A stretch of DNA of 32,465 nucleotides from an uncultured Glaciecola sp. (lineage in GTDB: Bacteria; Pseudomonadota; Gammaproteobacteria; Enterobacterales; Alteromonadaceae): the NCBI GenBank assembly GCA_905479945.1, contig CAJQOP010000022.1, positions 1 to 32,465 on the forward strand, read 5' to 3'. The notes below the pieces were generated by a model. That model searched no databases. It had not been told where the DNA came from and worked only from the letters and a program-made list of their open reading frames with translations. Both the position numbers and the translations under genes were made by a program. Each line of letters begins with the position of its first letter. Within the stretch, counting starts at the first letter, position 1. Shown in pieces: positions 15,902 through 24,504 of this stretch.

Positions 15902-16579
15902 TTATTGGCCTATAATAAACCCATAAATTGCGAAGAAGTGGCAACCTGCGCCCAAAAGTACAAAAACATGCCAAATGGCATGGGTATAATGTTTTTGCTT
16001 AGCCATATAAAACGGAATGCCAAGGCTATAAGCTAGACCACCAAGAAACAGAAAGATAAATCCTGTCAGCGGCACAGTGTTATAAATAGGCACAATGATT
16101 ACTAATGCGAGCCATCCCATCACAGCATAAGTGGTCACAGCGAGTTTTGGATACTTATTTTTAAATATGGCTTTGAATGCCACACCAAAAAGCGCTACAG
16201 CCCATATAGTTATTATGCTAGCAGTTGATACCCAACCTTCAATAGCGACTAGTAAAAACGGTGTATAGGTGCCCGCTATCAATAGATAAATAGCGATATG
16301 GTCTGCTCTTTTGAGTATTGGTTTTAATTGTTCATTGTCGACCCAATGATAAAGTGTCGACGCACCGAACAATAGAATCATTGAGCTGCCGAATATCATA
16401 GAAGATAGAGCTTCAATGAAACCCTGACTTTTAGTAATCAGAGCAATAGAGCCGATAACAGCAAATAAAAGACCTATGAAATGGGTAAGCGCATTTAGCT
16501 TTTCTTCTAAGGCACTGTATTGATGTATTTTAGGAGTAACTGGCTGATTCACTTTGCTTCTTATTTGGTTTATATTCAT
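15902..16579 (-). CDS. trhA: TrhA/YqfA hemolysin III-family membrane protein
   Basis: An inner-membrane protein of the PAQR/hemolysin III family (E. coli YqfA/TrhA), linked to membrane-lipid homeostasis; 225 residues. Seven hydrophobic segments follow a ~25-residue cytoplasmic N-terminus. Family residues are visible: EEKLNALTHFIG in the first helix, the ASTLYHW motif, and HAIWHVFVLLGAGCHF in the last helices, whose His residues bind metal in the family. A 24-base perfect palindrome touches the start codon and leaves no clear Shine-Dalgarno. It resembles operators of the unsaturated-fatty-acid repressor FabR, whose predicted targets in E. coli include yqfA as I recall. Confidence 0.92.
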   Translation of the reverse strand: MNINQIRSKVNQPVTPKIHQYSALEEKLNALTHFIGLLFAVIGSIALITKSQGFIEALSSMIFGSSMILLFGASTLYHWVDNEQLKPILKRADHIAIYLLIAGTYTPFLLVAIEGWVSTASIITIWAVALFGVAFKAIFKNKYPKLAVTTYAVMGWLALVIIVPIYNTVPLTGFIFLFLGGLAYSLGIPFYMAKQKHYTHAIWHVFVLLGAGCHFFAIYGFIIGQ

Positions 16580-16602
16580 TCAGCGTACAATTGTACGCTG
16601 AA
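16579..16602. promoter_or_regulatory. Perfect 24-bp palindrome, FabR-like operator
   Basis: AGCGTACAATTGTACGCT with TTC/GAA at the ends forms a perfect palindrome whose end overlaps the first base of the trhA start codon. FabR/DesT-type TetR repressors of unsaturated fatty-acid genes recognise sites built on AGCGTACA/TGTACGCT half sites, as I remember them. As RNA it would also form a hairpin that could hide the start codon. Confidence 0.65.
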
Positions 16603-17124
16603 ATTTTATAGATTGAAAGTAAGTTGGCGATTGTGCCCTTTGATAACGCCTATTCAAACCATAATACAAAACTGACTTTATTAATACTTCTGCTCTTTCG
16701 GTGGCAATAGCGACTTCTTATATTGTGAATATTTTATTTTTAGATTTTTTCTAAGTGATATTTTAATTTCCGTCGCTTTTTTTTAAATAATCATCTAGCC
16801 CCTCATAAACTGTGAACGCTTGTTTAACTGTTGCTATATTGCGTCAGACTATGCCTGTAACGGTTGTAAGAGATCGACCAATAGTATTGTTTGCTTTTAT
16901 CCGTCTAATTTTACATACCTAGGTATTGATTAGGCTAACTTTATTGGGTATAACTACAACATCAGATTTATCGCAAAGCTGATGAGTGTATTCACGAACG
17001 CTTATAAAACTCTTTTTTTAGTGTTTTTAAGCTTGAGTTTTAAGAAGTTAAAAGCGCAGTGGAAATATAAAAATAATAAGCTAGGGCTCTGAGGCTCAGC
17101 AACAAGAAATCTGGAGTGAGAAAG
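16603..17124. other. 522-base intergenic region
   Basis: AT-rich sequence between divergent trhA and a small membrane-protein gene. It has T-rich runs near 16736-16750, 16781-16788 and 17014-17021, and a weak 7-bp inverted pair (AAAACTC/GAGTTTT) near 17006-17043. No open frame with a ribosome site, tRNA-like fold or riboswitch was recognised. Long for a promoter region; a small RNA or leader is possible but unsupported. Confidence 0.4.
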
Positions 17125-17325
17125 ATGACCCTATTAACAACTCGCAATTTAACGCGCGGATTAGTGATCTGTTTAGCTTTCTTCTATTTAACTATTATTT
17201 CTGAATTTTTTGATTTCAATTTCTTGAATACATTGCCCCCGGTAAATGTTGGTGCACTCATAGTGACTGGCGCTTTAGTTATTTTTTGGATTGTGTTTAC
17301 TATTAGGGCTAAACACCGACATTAG
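17125..17325 (+). CDS. Small two-helix membrane protein, unknown
   Basis: 66 residues, not recognised. A basic N-terminus (LLTTRNLTRG) precedes a hydrophobic segment at about 12-28, a short acidic/aromatic loop (SEFFDFNFLNTLPPVN), a second hydrophobic segment at about 41-58 and a basic tail IRAKHRH. The layout suggests an inner-membrane hairpin with both ends in the cytoplasm. GGAG at 17113-17116, 8 bases before ATG 17125, favours this start over GTG 17116, which overlaps that site. The next gene follows after 115 bases on the same strand. Confidence 0.65.
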   Translation: MTLLTTRNLTRGLVICLAFFYLTIISEFFDFNFLNTLPPVNVGALIVTGALVIFWIVFTIRAKHRH

Positions 17326-17440
17326 ATTGAGCGCAGGCCTAAAAAAATATTTTGCTTGCTAATTTTTTTTCAGAATAGCGCGACAAGTCTGCTCTAAATG
17401 CTACACTTATTCTTTTGCTTGTTGAGAACCACCCTTTCCT

Positions 17441-18493
17441 ATGTTTTTGCTAATAATATACGTGTTAATTGCACTCGGCTTTTCATTCATATGCTCAATC
17501 GCCGAAGCAGTAATTCTCAGCGTTTCTCAAGCTTATATTTCATTGCTTCAAAAAGACGGTAAACCTTCAGGTGTATTATTAGGTAAGCTGACCAATGATA
17601 TTAATAAGCCACTGTCTGCCATACTGACCTTAAATACAATTGCTCATACAATGGGAGCTGCTGGCGCTGGAGCTCAGGCTGTAGCAGTTTTTGGTGAAGC
17701 TTATATTGGTATTATCTCTGCCATTTTGACTTTCCTGATTTTAGTATTCTCAGAAATTATTCCGAAAACCCTCGGAGCAACTTTTTGGAGGCAACTAGCT
17801 CCTGCAACCGCTCATTTCTTAAAGTACCTAATTATTGTTCTATATCCCTTTGTCAAAATGTCGGAAAAGCTCACTAGCGGCTTTACAGAAGAGAGTCCTT
17901 TAAGAGGTTTGAGCCGAAGCGAATTGTTGGCAATGGCAGAGTTATCAGGTCAAGAGGGTCAATTAGCAAAACAAGAATCTCGTTTTTTGAAAAACCTTTT
18001 ACAGCTTCATGAGCTCACAGTAAAAGACGCGATGACGCATAGGACCGTTGTTTTCTCAGCGCCAGAGTCGATGACGGTTGCAGAGTTTATGGAGCAAAAA
18101 CTGCCAGCGGAATTCTCTCGTATCCCTATTTACGAAAACGATCATCGTGAGAACATCAGTGGTTTTGTTATCAAGTCAGACATTTTGTTAGCTAAAGCGA
18201 ATGGTGAATCAGAAAAGAAATTGTCCGAAATGAGCAATGCTTTGCCGACAGTACTGAGCAACATGCCTTTGTCGAGTACATTTGATCAATTCCTAAAATC
18301 GCGCATTCACATGATACTCGTTGTCGACGAGTATGGTGGGTTGGAAGGCCTTTTAACTTTGGAGGATCTTCTCGAGAGCTTACTGGGTATTGAGATTGTT
18401 GATGAAAGTGACACTAATGTCAGTATGAAACAATTAGCAAAAGTGATGTGGCGCAGAAGAGAAAGCCGTCTAATGGATAAGAATGATGATTAA
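17441..18493 (+). CDS. CNNM/CorC-family protein (DUF21 plus CBS pair)
   Basis: An inner-membrane protein of the CNNM/CorC/HlyC family, linked to divalent-cation (Mg2+/Co2+) transport. 350 residues: an N-terminal DUF21 membrane domain (about 1-170, three to four helices, with the conserved FSEIIPKTLGA), a linker (LSRSELLAMAELSGQEGQL), then two CBS modules (about 195-315, VKDAMTHRTVV and MILVVDEYGGLEGLLTLEDLLESLLG). It ends about 35 residues after the CBS pair, so the C-terminal transporter-associated domain of full-length CorC relatives is absent, a known short form. The ribosome site before ATG 17441 is weak. Confidence 0.9.
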   Translation: MFLLIIYVLIALGFSFICSIAEAVILSVSQAYISLLQKDGKPSGVLLGKLTNDINKPLSAILTLNTIAHTMGAAGAGAQAVAVFGEAYIGIISAILTFLILVFSEIIPKTLGATFWRQLAPATAHFLKYLIIVLYPFVKMSEKLTSGFTEESPLRGLSRSELLAMAELSGQEGQLAKQESRFLKNLLQLHELTVKDAMTHRTVVFSAPESMTVAEFMEQKLPAEFSRIPIYENDHRENISGFVIKSDILLAKANGESEKKLSEMSNALPTVLSNMPLSSTFDQFLKSRIHMILVVDEYGGLEGLLTLEDLLESLLGIEIVDESDTNVSMKQLAKVMWRRRESRLMDKNDD

Positions 18494-18635
18494 CCGTTCT
18501 AAATAATCGAATGGTTGATGCGAATTTTAGCGATTTTCATTTTATTAAATTCAAGTAAAGTAGTTATCAAGCACTAACTTAGCGTTAATAAAGCGCGCAG
18601 TTTATGCGATTGATAACTATAACTTTGAGGATAAA

Positions 18636-19088
18636 ATGATGAACAACTTTTTAAAAACCCACGCTTTTGTAACTAACAACTCAATTGCACCACTCGCATT
18701 GCGTTTAGTTGCAGGTATCATATTCGTTGCACACGGATCGCAAAAACTTTTCGCTTGGTTTGGTGGTTACGGCTTAGAAGGCACTGGTCAATGGATGGCT
18801 TCTATTGGACTTGAACCTGGCTACGCAATGGCTCTGTTGGCTGGCAGTGCAGAATTCTTCGGTGGCTTACTTCTAATATTTGGTGTTTTAACTCGTGCAA
18901 CCGGCATTGTGCTGGCATTAACGATGTTAGTCGCTATTCTCGCTGTACACCTTGAAAATGGCTTGTTTATGTCAAACAACGGTTATGAATTTGGTTTAGC
19001 GTTGTTCGCAATGTCAATCTCAGTTGCGTTATCTGGTGCAGGGCGTTTCTCAATTGATAATTTGTTGCACACCAAACTTAACAAATGA
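18636..19088 (+). CDS. DoxX-family membrane protein
   Basis: 150 residues with four predicted membrane helices. The DoxX pattern is visible: LRLVAGIIFVAHGSQKLF in the first helix, FGGYGLEGTGQWMASIGL in the loop, and AGSAEFFGGLLLIFGVLTR in the second helix. DoxX proteins are small membrane proteins tied to redox or sulfur stress in some bacteria; the role here is not known. GAGG lies 5 bases before ATG 18636; a second ATG follows at 18639. A strong symmetrical hairpin comes 16 bases after the stop. Confidence 0.9.
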   Translation: MMNNFLKTHAFVTNNSIAPLALRLVAGIIFVAHGSQKLFAWFGGYGLEGTGQWMASIGLEPGYAMALLAGSAEFFGGLLLIFGVLTRATGIVLALTMLVAILAVHLENGLFMSNNGYEFGLALFAMSISVALSGAGRFSIDNLLHTKLNK

Positions 19089-19104
19089 ATTCAAAAGTAA
19101 ACGT

Positions 19105-19146
19105 GAAGGGTAGAGCTAATTAATTTTTTAATTAGCTCTACCCTTC
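19105..19146. terminator. Bidirectional terminator, 19-bp stem
   Basis: A perfect 19-base inverted repeat (19105-19123 with 19128-19146) encloses TTTT. It lies between doxX (plus) and the 3' end of a small minus-strand gene, so it could end both. The T-richness follows the stem only loosely (TTCTTCG), which is weaker than a classical terminator. Confidence 0.75.
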
Positions 19147-19159
19147 TTCGCAGAATCTC

Positions 19160-19387
19160 TTAAGGTTCCGTTAAAATTTGATTCCATGCCATTAAATGGT
19201 TTGCATAATTTTCTTTTAATGTGTTGGTGACTTCATCCACGCCCAGCAAATCTATCGGTATTTCGCTGAGTATCCGCCAGTGATTGAGCATGTTTGTATT
19301 CCCATGAACGATATTCTCAACGGTGTTAATCCTCCAATTTCTAACATATACGTTTAAGCAGTAACTATTTGGCTTGAATTTTGGCAT
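19160..19387 (-). CDS. Small hypothetical protein
   Basis: 75 residues from ATG 19387, not recognised. The sequence (MPKFKPNSYCLNVYVRNWR, later HWRILSEIPIDLLGVDEV, ending AWNQILTEP) has the composition of a real soluble protein, with an amphipathic C-terminal half. The frame is open further upstream (to 19468) but that part is less protein-like and overlaps yadG. No clear Shine-Dalgarno precedes the ATG. It is divergent from yadG and ends just before the hairpin at 19105-19146. Could be a spurious frame. Confidence 0.42.
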   Translation of the reverse strand: MPKFKPNSYCLNVYVRNWRINTVENIVHGNTNMLNHWRILSEIPIDLLGVDEVTNTLKENYANHLMAWNQILTEP

Positions 19388-19458
19388 AATACTGCGACTT
19401 TTTGTGCTGGGCGCAAAACATCTAATTTCACCTTCGTGAATACTGCTTGAGAGGCATA

Positions 19459-20391
19459 ATGAAAGCACTAAATATAAAGGGCTTGGCTAAAACCTATAAA
19501 GGTGGAGTACAAGCACTTAAAGGCATTGATTTGTCGGTTGAAGAGGGCGATTTTTTTGCCTTGCTCGGCCCCAATGGCGCGGGTAAGTCAACGACTATAG
19601 GCATTATTAGTTCTTTGGTAAATAAGTCGGAAGGCAGTGTCGAAGTTTTTGAACATGATCTTGCAACCGATACTGTGAACGCAAAGAGCTGTATTGGTCT
19701 TGTGCCTCAAGAATTCAATTTTAATCAATTTGAGACACTTTATCAGGTGGTCGTTAACCAAGCTGGTTATTATGGCGTTCCGCGCTCTATCGCCAAACAA
19801 CGTGCAGAGAAATACCTTAAGCAATTAGATTTATGGGATAAGCGCAATGTGGCCGGCCGCGAACTATCTGGCGGTATGAAACGCCGTTTGATGATTGTTC
19901 GAGCACTTATGCATGAGCCGCGCATGCTTATTCTTGATGAGCCTACAGCGGGCGTTGATATCGAAATTCGTCGTTCAATGTGGACTTTTTTGAAAAAAAT
20001 TAATGAGCAGGGTATTACTATTATTCTGACCACGCACTATCTTGAAGAAGCAGAGATGTTGTGCCGAAATATCGCAATCATTGATAAAGGCAGGATTGTT
20101 AAAAACACAAGTATGAAGGCCTTGTTAGCAACCCTTAATGTTGAAACATTTGTATTTGATGTTGCTTCGGTAGCAAGCGAAATTAAAATCGAAGGCTTTG
20201 AGTCTCGAGCTATCGATGATCAAACTTTGGAAGTTGACGTTCCTAAAGAGAGCGGTTTGAACCCGTTATTTGAAGAACTATCAAAACAGAGCATTCAGGT
20301 GAATAGCATGCGCAATAAATCAAATCGATTAGAAGAGTTGTTTGTGCGCTTAGTCGAAGCTAACCAAACAACAGGAGAGTCCAATGAGTAA
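19459..20391 (+). CDS. yadG: ABC transporter ATP-binding protein, YadG type
   Basis: The ATPase of an ABC-2 type exporter. 310 residues from ATG 19459, which has GAGG just upstream; TTG at 19447 is in frame but lacks such a site. Walker A GPNGAGKST (37-45), signature LSGGMKRRL, Walker B ILDEPTAGVD and the switch His in TTHYLEEAE are all present. The region after about residue 225 is the usual C-terminal extension of this subfamily. It overlaps yadH by 8 bases (ATGAGTAA), so the subunits are translationally coupled. The exported substrate of YadGH is not established. Confidence 0.93.
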   Translation: MKALNIKGLAKTYKGGVQALKGIDLSVEEGDFFALLGPNGAGKSTTIGIISSLVNKSEGSVEVFEHDLATDTVNAKSCIGLVPQEFNFNQFETLYQVVVNQAGYYGVPRSIAKQRAEKYLKQLDLWDKRNVAGRELSGGMKRRLMIVRALMHEPRMLILDEPTAGVDIEIRRSMWTFLKKINEQGITIILTTHYLEEAEMLCRNIAIIDKGRIVKNTSMKALLATLNVETFVFDVASVASEIKIEGFESRAIDDQTLEVDVPKESGLNPLFEELSKQSIQVNSMRNKSNRLEELFVRLVEANQTTGESNE

Positions 20392-21166
20392 TCGTAATTG
20401 GACTGCACTTTCCACTATTTGGATTAAAGAATGCACTCGGTTTTTGCGCATTTGGGTTCAAACTTTAGTGCCTCCAGCCATCACTATGTCACTTTATTTT
20501 GTTATTTTTGGTAAATTAATTGGCGATCGTATTGGTACCATCGATGGCGTTAGCTATATGGAGTTCATCGTCCCTGGTTTGATTATGATGGCAGTTATTA
20601 CCAGTTCATATTCAAACGTATCGTCTTCTTTCTTTAGCGCTAAATTTCAACGCAATGTTGAAGAATTGCTTGTTGCACCAGTACCGACATGGGTTATTAT
20701 TATGGGCTTTGTTGGCGGTGGTGTCGCAAGGTCCTCTATTATTAGTGTTATTGTAATTAGTGTTTCTATGCTATTCGTCGACATTGATATCGCTAATTAT
20801 CCAGTCATTATTGTTACCATCTTGCTTACCTCAGTAATGTTTGCAATGGCGGGGCTTATCAATGGAATTTATGCTAAAAGTTTCGATGATATTAGTATCA
20901 TTCCAACTTTTGTACTGACCCCTTTGACCTATTTGGGCGGTGTGTTTTATTCCGTTTCAATGCTAGAGAAGGTTTTTAATGAGTTTTGGCAAGGTGTTAT
21001 TCAAGTAAACCCTATTTTTCATATGGTGAACGCTTTCCGTTATGGGTTTATAGGCACTTCAGACGTGAATTACTTAACAGCACTGGGAATTTTAGTGTTT
21101 TTTAATATTGTCCTTTTTGCTGTTGCTTATCGTTTACTATCGAAAGGTACGGGTATTCGCGCGTAA
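20384..21166 (+). CDS. yadH: ABC-2 type permease, YadH type
   Basis: The membrane subunit of the YadGH exporter. 260 residues with six hydrophobic segments and the ABC-2 signature LTPLTYLGGVFYSVSMLE in the C-terminal half. AGGAGAG lies just before ATG 20384, inside the end of yadG. The stop codon overlaps the ATG of the next gene by one base (TAATG), so three genes form one operon. Confidence 0.93.
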   Translation: MSNRNWTALSTIWIKECTRFLRIWVQTLVPPAITMSLYFVIFGKLIGDRIGTIDGVSYMEFIVPGLIMMAVITSSYSNVSSSFFSAKFQRNVEELLVAPVPTWVIIMGFVGGGVARSSIISVIVISVSMLFVDIDIANYPVIIVTILLTSVMFAMAGLINGIYAKSFDDISIIPTFVLTPLTYLGGVFYSVSMLEKVFNEFWQGVIQVNPIFHMVNAFRYGFIGTSDVNYLTALGILVFFNIVLFAVAYRLLSKGTGIRA

Positions 21167-21861
21167 TGGAGTCGGCTCCAAGAGAAATCACGACAAACCA
21201 GTTTCATGTGCATGAAGGTCTTGCCGATATCGTCAATAAATATCGGCAATCGGGGTTTAAGAAGCCGATAGCTGAACATACGCAACAGGCTTTTGATTCT
21301 GCGTTGCTGTGGTTGTCTGATTGGCAAGGTGAGATAATCATTGATGCTTGTTGTGGTGTTGGAGAAAGCAGCATCGTACTAGCTCAGCGTAACCCAAATG
21401 CTAGAGTGCTTGGTATCGACAAGTCTATTGCCCGGCTTGAAAAACATGAGCATTACAAGCGTAACAGCCAAGATAATTTGAACCAGAACGTGAGATTGTT
21501 CCAAGCTGATTTAAATGACTTTTGGCGCTTATTGGCTGAACATCAGTCACTGGCAACGTGGACAATAAGCAAACAGTGTTTATTTTATCCCAACCCTTAC
21601 CCTAAAAAAGCGCAAGTCAAAAAGCGCTGGCATGCAAGCCCTGCATTAGTTCCGATGTTGGCATGCTCAAAGCGCATGGAGATAAGAAGTAATTGGCTTA
21701 TTTATTTGCAAGAGTTTCAATTGGCACTTCGAATATATGGTATCCAAAGTGTTATTAGTGTTGTAGCTGGCTTACCTATCACACCATTTGAAAGAAAGTA
21801 TTCACAGTCAGGTCAACAATGCTGGCAGCTTCAAACAGTTGCAGATGGCGAAGATAAATAG
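21166..21861 (+). CDS. TrmB-like SAM-dependent methyltransferase
   Basis: 231 residues. The SAM-binding motif is IIDACCGVGESS at about 57-68, followed by the acidic strand end LGID at about 82-85. FYPNPYPKKAQVKKRWHASPA matches the FPDPWPKKRH...KRR signature of tRNA (guanine-46-N7)-methyltransferase, but the catalytic-region Asp is Asn and Trp is Tyr here. It looks like a divergent TrmB paralogue; the target may be tRNA or something else. It starts one base before the yadH stop ends, so it is co-translated with the exporter. Its last 31 bases overlap the end of the convergent EAL gene. Confidence 0.8.
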   Translation: MESAPREITTNQFHVHEGLADIVNKYRQSGFKKPIAEHTQQAFDSALLWLSDWQGEIIIDACCGVGESSIVLAQRNPNARVLGIDKSIARLEKHEHYKRNSQDNLNQNVRLFQADLNDFWRLLAEHQSLATWTISKQCLFYPNPYPKKAQVKKRWHASPALVPMLACSKRMEIRSNWLIYLQEFQLALRIYGIQSVISVVAGLPITPFERKYSQSGQQCWQLQTVADGEDK

Positions 21862-22523
21862 AAACCTTGGCCGTACTCAATTCCCATAGAAGTTACTAGC
21901 AATAGGGTTTCTTCGTCTTCGATATGTTCAGCGACTAACTTAGTATTATTGTCACGACACAAATCTACTAGCGTTTTCAGGTTTTGCTTTTTTATCGACG
22001 CTCCGTTAATTAAATCGCCATTGAGTTTTACGGCTTGTATTTTAAATTGCAGTGCACTGCACAAAATGTCACAAGAACTCGATACATCATCAATGATAAT
22101 CGCCAAAAACGGACACTTGTTGCGAAGGTGAGCGATAACTGGAAAGTTTTTTTGTAGAGAGGTATGAGATATTTCGACACCGAATAGCGTTGTTTGTGTG
22201 CTTTCATGAAGATGAATCAACCAAGCAATGAGTGCTTGATCTTTTAAGTCAGATTCCGACAAATTGATACTCCAAGGCATATTTCGCTGAACACAATAGC
22301 GGCGACTTTCTTCGTATATATGATGTGTTAAATCCGCGTTCCAGTTTTTTTCTTCAACAATGGTTAAGAACTCACTAGGTAAAAAAATGTGTTCTTTTTC
22401 GCCTAATAACCTTGCCAAGCATTCATATCGCCAGACTCGGTTGTTATTCAAATTCATGATAGGTTGAAAATAGGGAACAACACGTTCCATTTTGAATTCT
22501 GCTTCTGCCCGGGAGAGACCCAT
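21831..22523 (-). CDS. Stand-alone EAL-domain protein, partly degenerate
   Basis: A cyclic-di-GMP phosphodiesterase-type domain without sensor or membrane segment, 230 residues. Catalytic positions retained: E34 in ECLARL, Asn in INLSES, Glu in GVEIS, DD in IIDDVSS, Lys in VKLNG, Glu in AEHIE, Gln in GQGFYLSSP. Changes: the loop after DD (normally DFGTG) is DVSSS, and the Asp of KID is Asn. These suggest reduced or lost hydrolysis, so it may be a weak enzyme or a c-di-GMP-responsive binding protein. It is divergent from panP and converges on the methyltransferase with a 31-base overlap. Confidence 0.85.
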   Translation of the reverse strand: MGLSRAEAEFKMERVVPYFQPIMNLNNNRVWRYECLARLLGEKEHIFLPSEFLTIVEEKNWNADLTHHIYEESRRYCVQRNMPWSINLSESDLKDQALIAWLIHLHESTQTTLFGVEISHTSLQKNFPVIAHLRNKCPFLAIIIDDVSSSCDILCSALQFKIQAVKLNGDLINGASIKKQNLKTLVDLCRDNNTKLVAEHIEDEETLLLVTSMGIEYGQGFYLSSPSATV

Positions 22524-22730
22524 TTATACTGCCTATTACAAGCTTAAAAATTAAACATCGTTTCAATATATATCAGCTATGAATACAAAGTCTTTAATAT
22601 TTTCAGTGAATTTGCTTGTTTTTACGCCAAATCACCGCATTTTATCGACATTTGTAACATCCACTATCTTGGTATTACCGTAGAATTAAGATACAGTTCG
22701 CTTCTTAAAGTTTTCAGCTAAGGTTACAAT

Positions 22731-24353
22731 TTGTCAAAAGCAGAAGTTAGCTTAGATCACTTGTTTCGAGTTTTTACTAAACCTGAACATACCGATTCTA
22801 CGTTAGCCAAAATAGAAAGGCATTTATCTGACAATATTTCAGATTTCCTTTCTCAGCATGTGGTCACTAAAAAGACTTCTTTAGAAGAGATCGAAAAAGA
22901 CTTCTTCAGTGCTGCTGTTCCTGACAGTCCTGAATTTGTCTCAGAACATGCTGAATCGCTATTAAATAAATTAGTCGCACATTCAGTAAATACATATGCG
23001 CCCACGTTCATTGGGCATATGACCTCAGCCTTACCTTACTTCCATTTGACCTTAGCTAAGCTATTAGTCGGACTCAATCAAAATTTAGTAAAAATTGAAA
23101 CATCAAAAGCCTTCACTCCGCTTGAGAGACAAACGCTTGGCATGATGCATAATCTCATTTATCAGCGAGATGATAAATTTTACGAAGACTATTTGCATAG
23201 TGCTAATCATTCCCTGGGCTCGTTTTGCTCAGGAGGAACAGTAGCCAATATAACTTCTTTGTGGATTGCGAGAAATCAATTGCTCGGACCCGATGGAGAA
23301 TTCCCTGGGATCGCAAAAGCTGGCATAGCGGCTTCATACCGTCACTATGGTTTCGAGAATATTGGAATAATGTCCTCTAATCGAGGGCATTATTCATTGT
23401 CTAAGACGGTGGATATTTTGGGCATTGGCAGGGATAACATGCTGACTGTGCATAGCCCGACTCAATCACTCGACCCACAGCAGGCGCTAAAAATTGGTAA
23501 AGCATATCAAGAAAGAGGCAATAAGCTTTTAGCCCTTGTGGGCATTGCGGGCACAACTGAAACAGGTCATGTCGACCCCTTAGATGAGTTGGCAGATGTT
23601 GCCAAAGAGTTGGGCTGTTGGTTTCATGTTGACGCAGCCTGGGGTGGTGCAACCTTATTTTCTGAGCGTTATAGAAATAAACTAGCAGGTATTGAGAAAG
23701 CCGATTCGGTGACTATCGATGCACATAAACAAATGTATGTGCCTATGGGGGCTGGCATGGCATTGTTCAAAGACCCTAAGCACAGCAATGCAGTGCGTCA
23801 GCATGCGCAATATATTTTGCGTGAGGGTTCGAAAGATTTAGGCGCAACTAGCTTAGAAGGCTCTCGCAACGGCATGGCAATGATGGTGTATTCGTCGTTG
23901 CATATTCTAGGCCGCCGTGGCTACGAATTACTCATCAATAAAAGTATCGAATTAGCCTTAGAATTTGCTGATATGATCAATGAGCATCCCGAATTTGAAC
24001 TGATGACGCAGCCGACATTATCTCTACTGACCTATCGACTGCGACCGCAAGCATTAAATGAGTTAACGAGGATGCTGGAACCTGACTCTCGAAATATCAA
24101 CGTGAAGCTAGACACATTAACTGTATCGATACAAAAGCAACAGCGCGAAGCGGGTAAATCATTCGTTTCCAGAACTCGTATAGAAATTGAAAAATATAAG
24201 GGGCAAACAATCACGGTTTTTCGTGTTGTTCTCGCCAACCCCTTAACCACTCTTGAGCATTTGTCAGACATACTTGAAGAGCAGCTGGCGATTGCCAGTG
24301 GAAATAAAATTTGGAATGAGCTTTCCATTCTTCCAATTTCACAAACAGCGTAA
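22731..24353 (+). CDS. panP: Pyridoxal-dependent aspartate 1-decarboxylase PanP
   Basis: A group II PLP decarboxylase predicted to turn L-aspartate into beta-alanine for pantothenate and CoA. 540 residues, close to Vibrio PanP, which was first annotated as a glutamate decarboxylase. The PLP lysine is K333 in DAHKQMY; D301 in HVDAAWGGA contacts the cofactor; FCSGGTVANITSLW binds its phosphate. The start is TTG 22731 with AAGG 7 bases upstream, giving an N-terminus of normal family length. The absence of pyruvoyl-type panD elsewhere cannot be judged from this window. Substrate could be glutamate or another acid; the PanP-like length and N-terminus favour aspartate. Confidence 0.85.
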   Translation: MSKAEVSLDHLFRVFTKPEHTDSTLAKIERHLSDNISDFLSQHVVTKKTSLEEIEKDFFSAAVPDSPEFVSEHAESLLNKLVAHSVNTYAPTFIGHMTSALPYFHLTLAKLLVGLNQNLVKIETSKAFTPLERQTLGMMHNLIYQRDDKFYEDYLHSANHSLGSFCSGGTVANITSLWIARNQLLGPDGEFPGIAKAGIAASYRHYGFENIGIMSSNRGHYSLSKTVDILGIGRDNMLTVHSPTQSLDPQQALKIGKAYQERGNKLLALVGIAGTTETGHVDPLDELADVAKELGCWFHVDAAWGGATLFSERYRNKLAGIEKADSVTIDAHKQMYVPMGAGMALFKDPKHSNAVRQHAQYILREGSKDLGATSLEGSRNGMAMMVYSSLHILGRRGYELLINKSIELALEFADMINEHPEFELMTQPTLSLLTYRLRPQALNELTRMLEPDSRNINVKLDTLTVSIQKQQREAGKSFVSRTRIEIEKYKGQTITVFRVVLANPLTTLEHLSDILEEQLAIASGNKIWNELSILPISQTA

Positions 24354-24504
24354 AACACCCTCCCTATTCCTGCTATATTTCTGAATTGTCATTTTTTCGT
24401 GATACTTTTGGGATAAGTTGATCGCATAATTGCAGTTGGTTTTAATGGCTTCTTCCCAGCTAGCAGAAGCTGGTCAGGTAAAGTAACTGTTTTAGGAGAT
24501 AAGC

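Noticed and set aside
24460..24485. Hairpin CCAGCT/AGCTGG before the response regulator as a terminator or attenuator
   Set aside because: Only six base pairs and no T-run; too weak to call.
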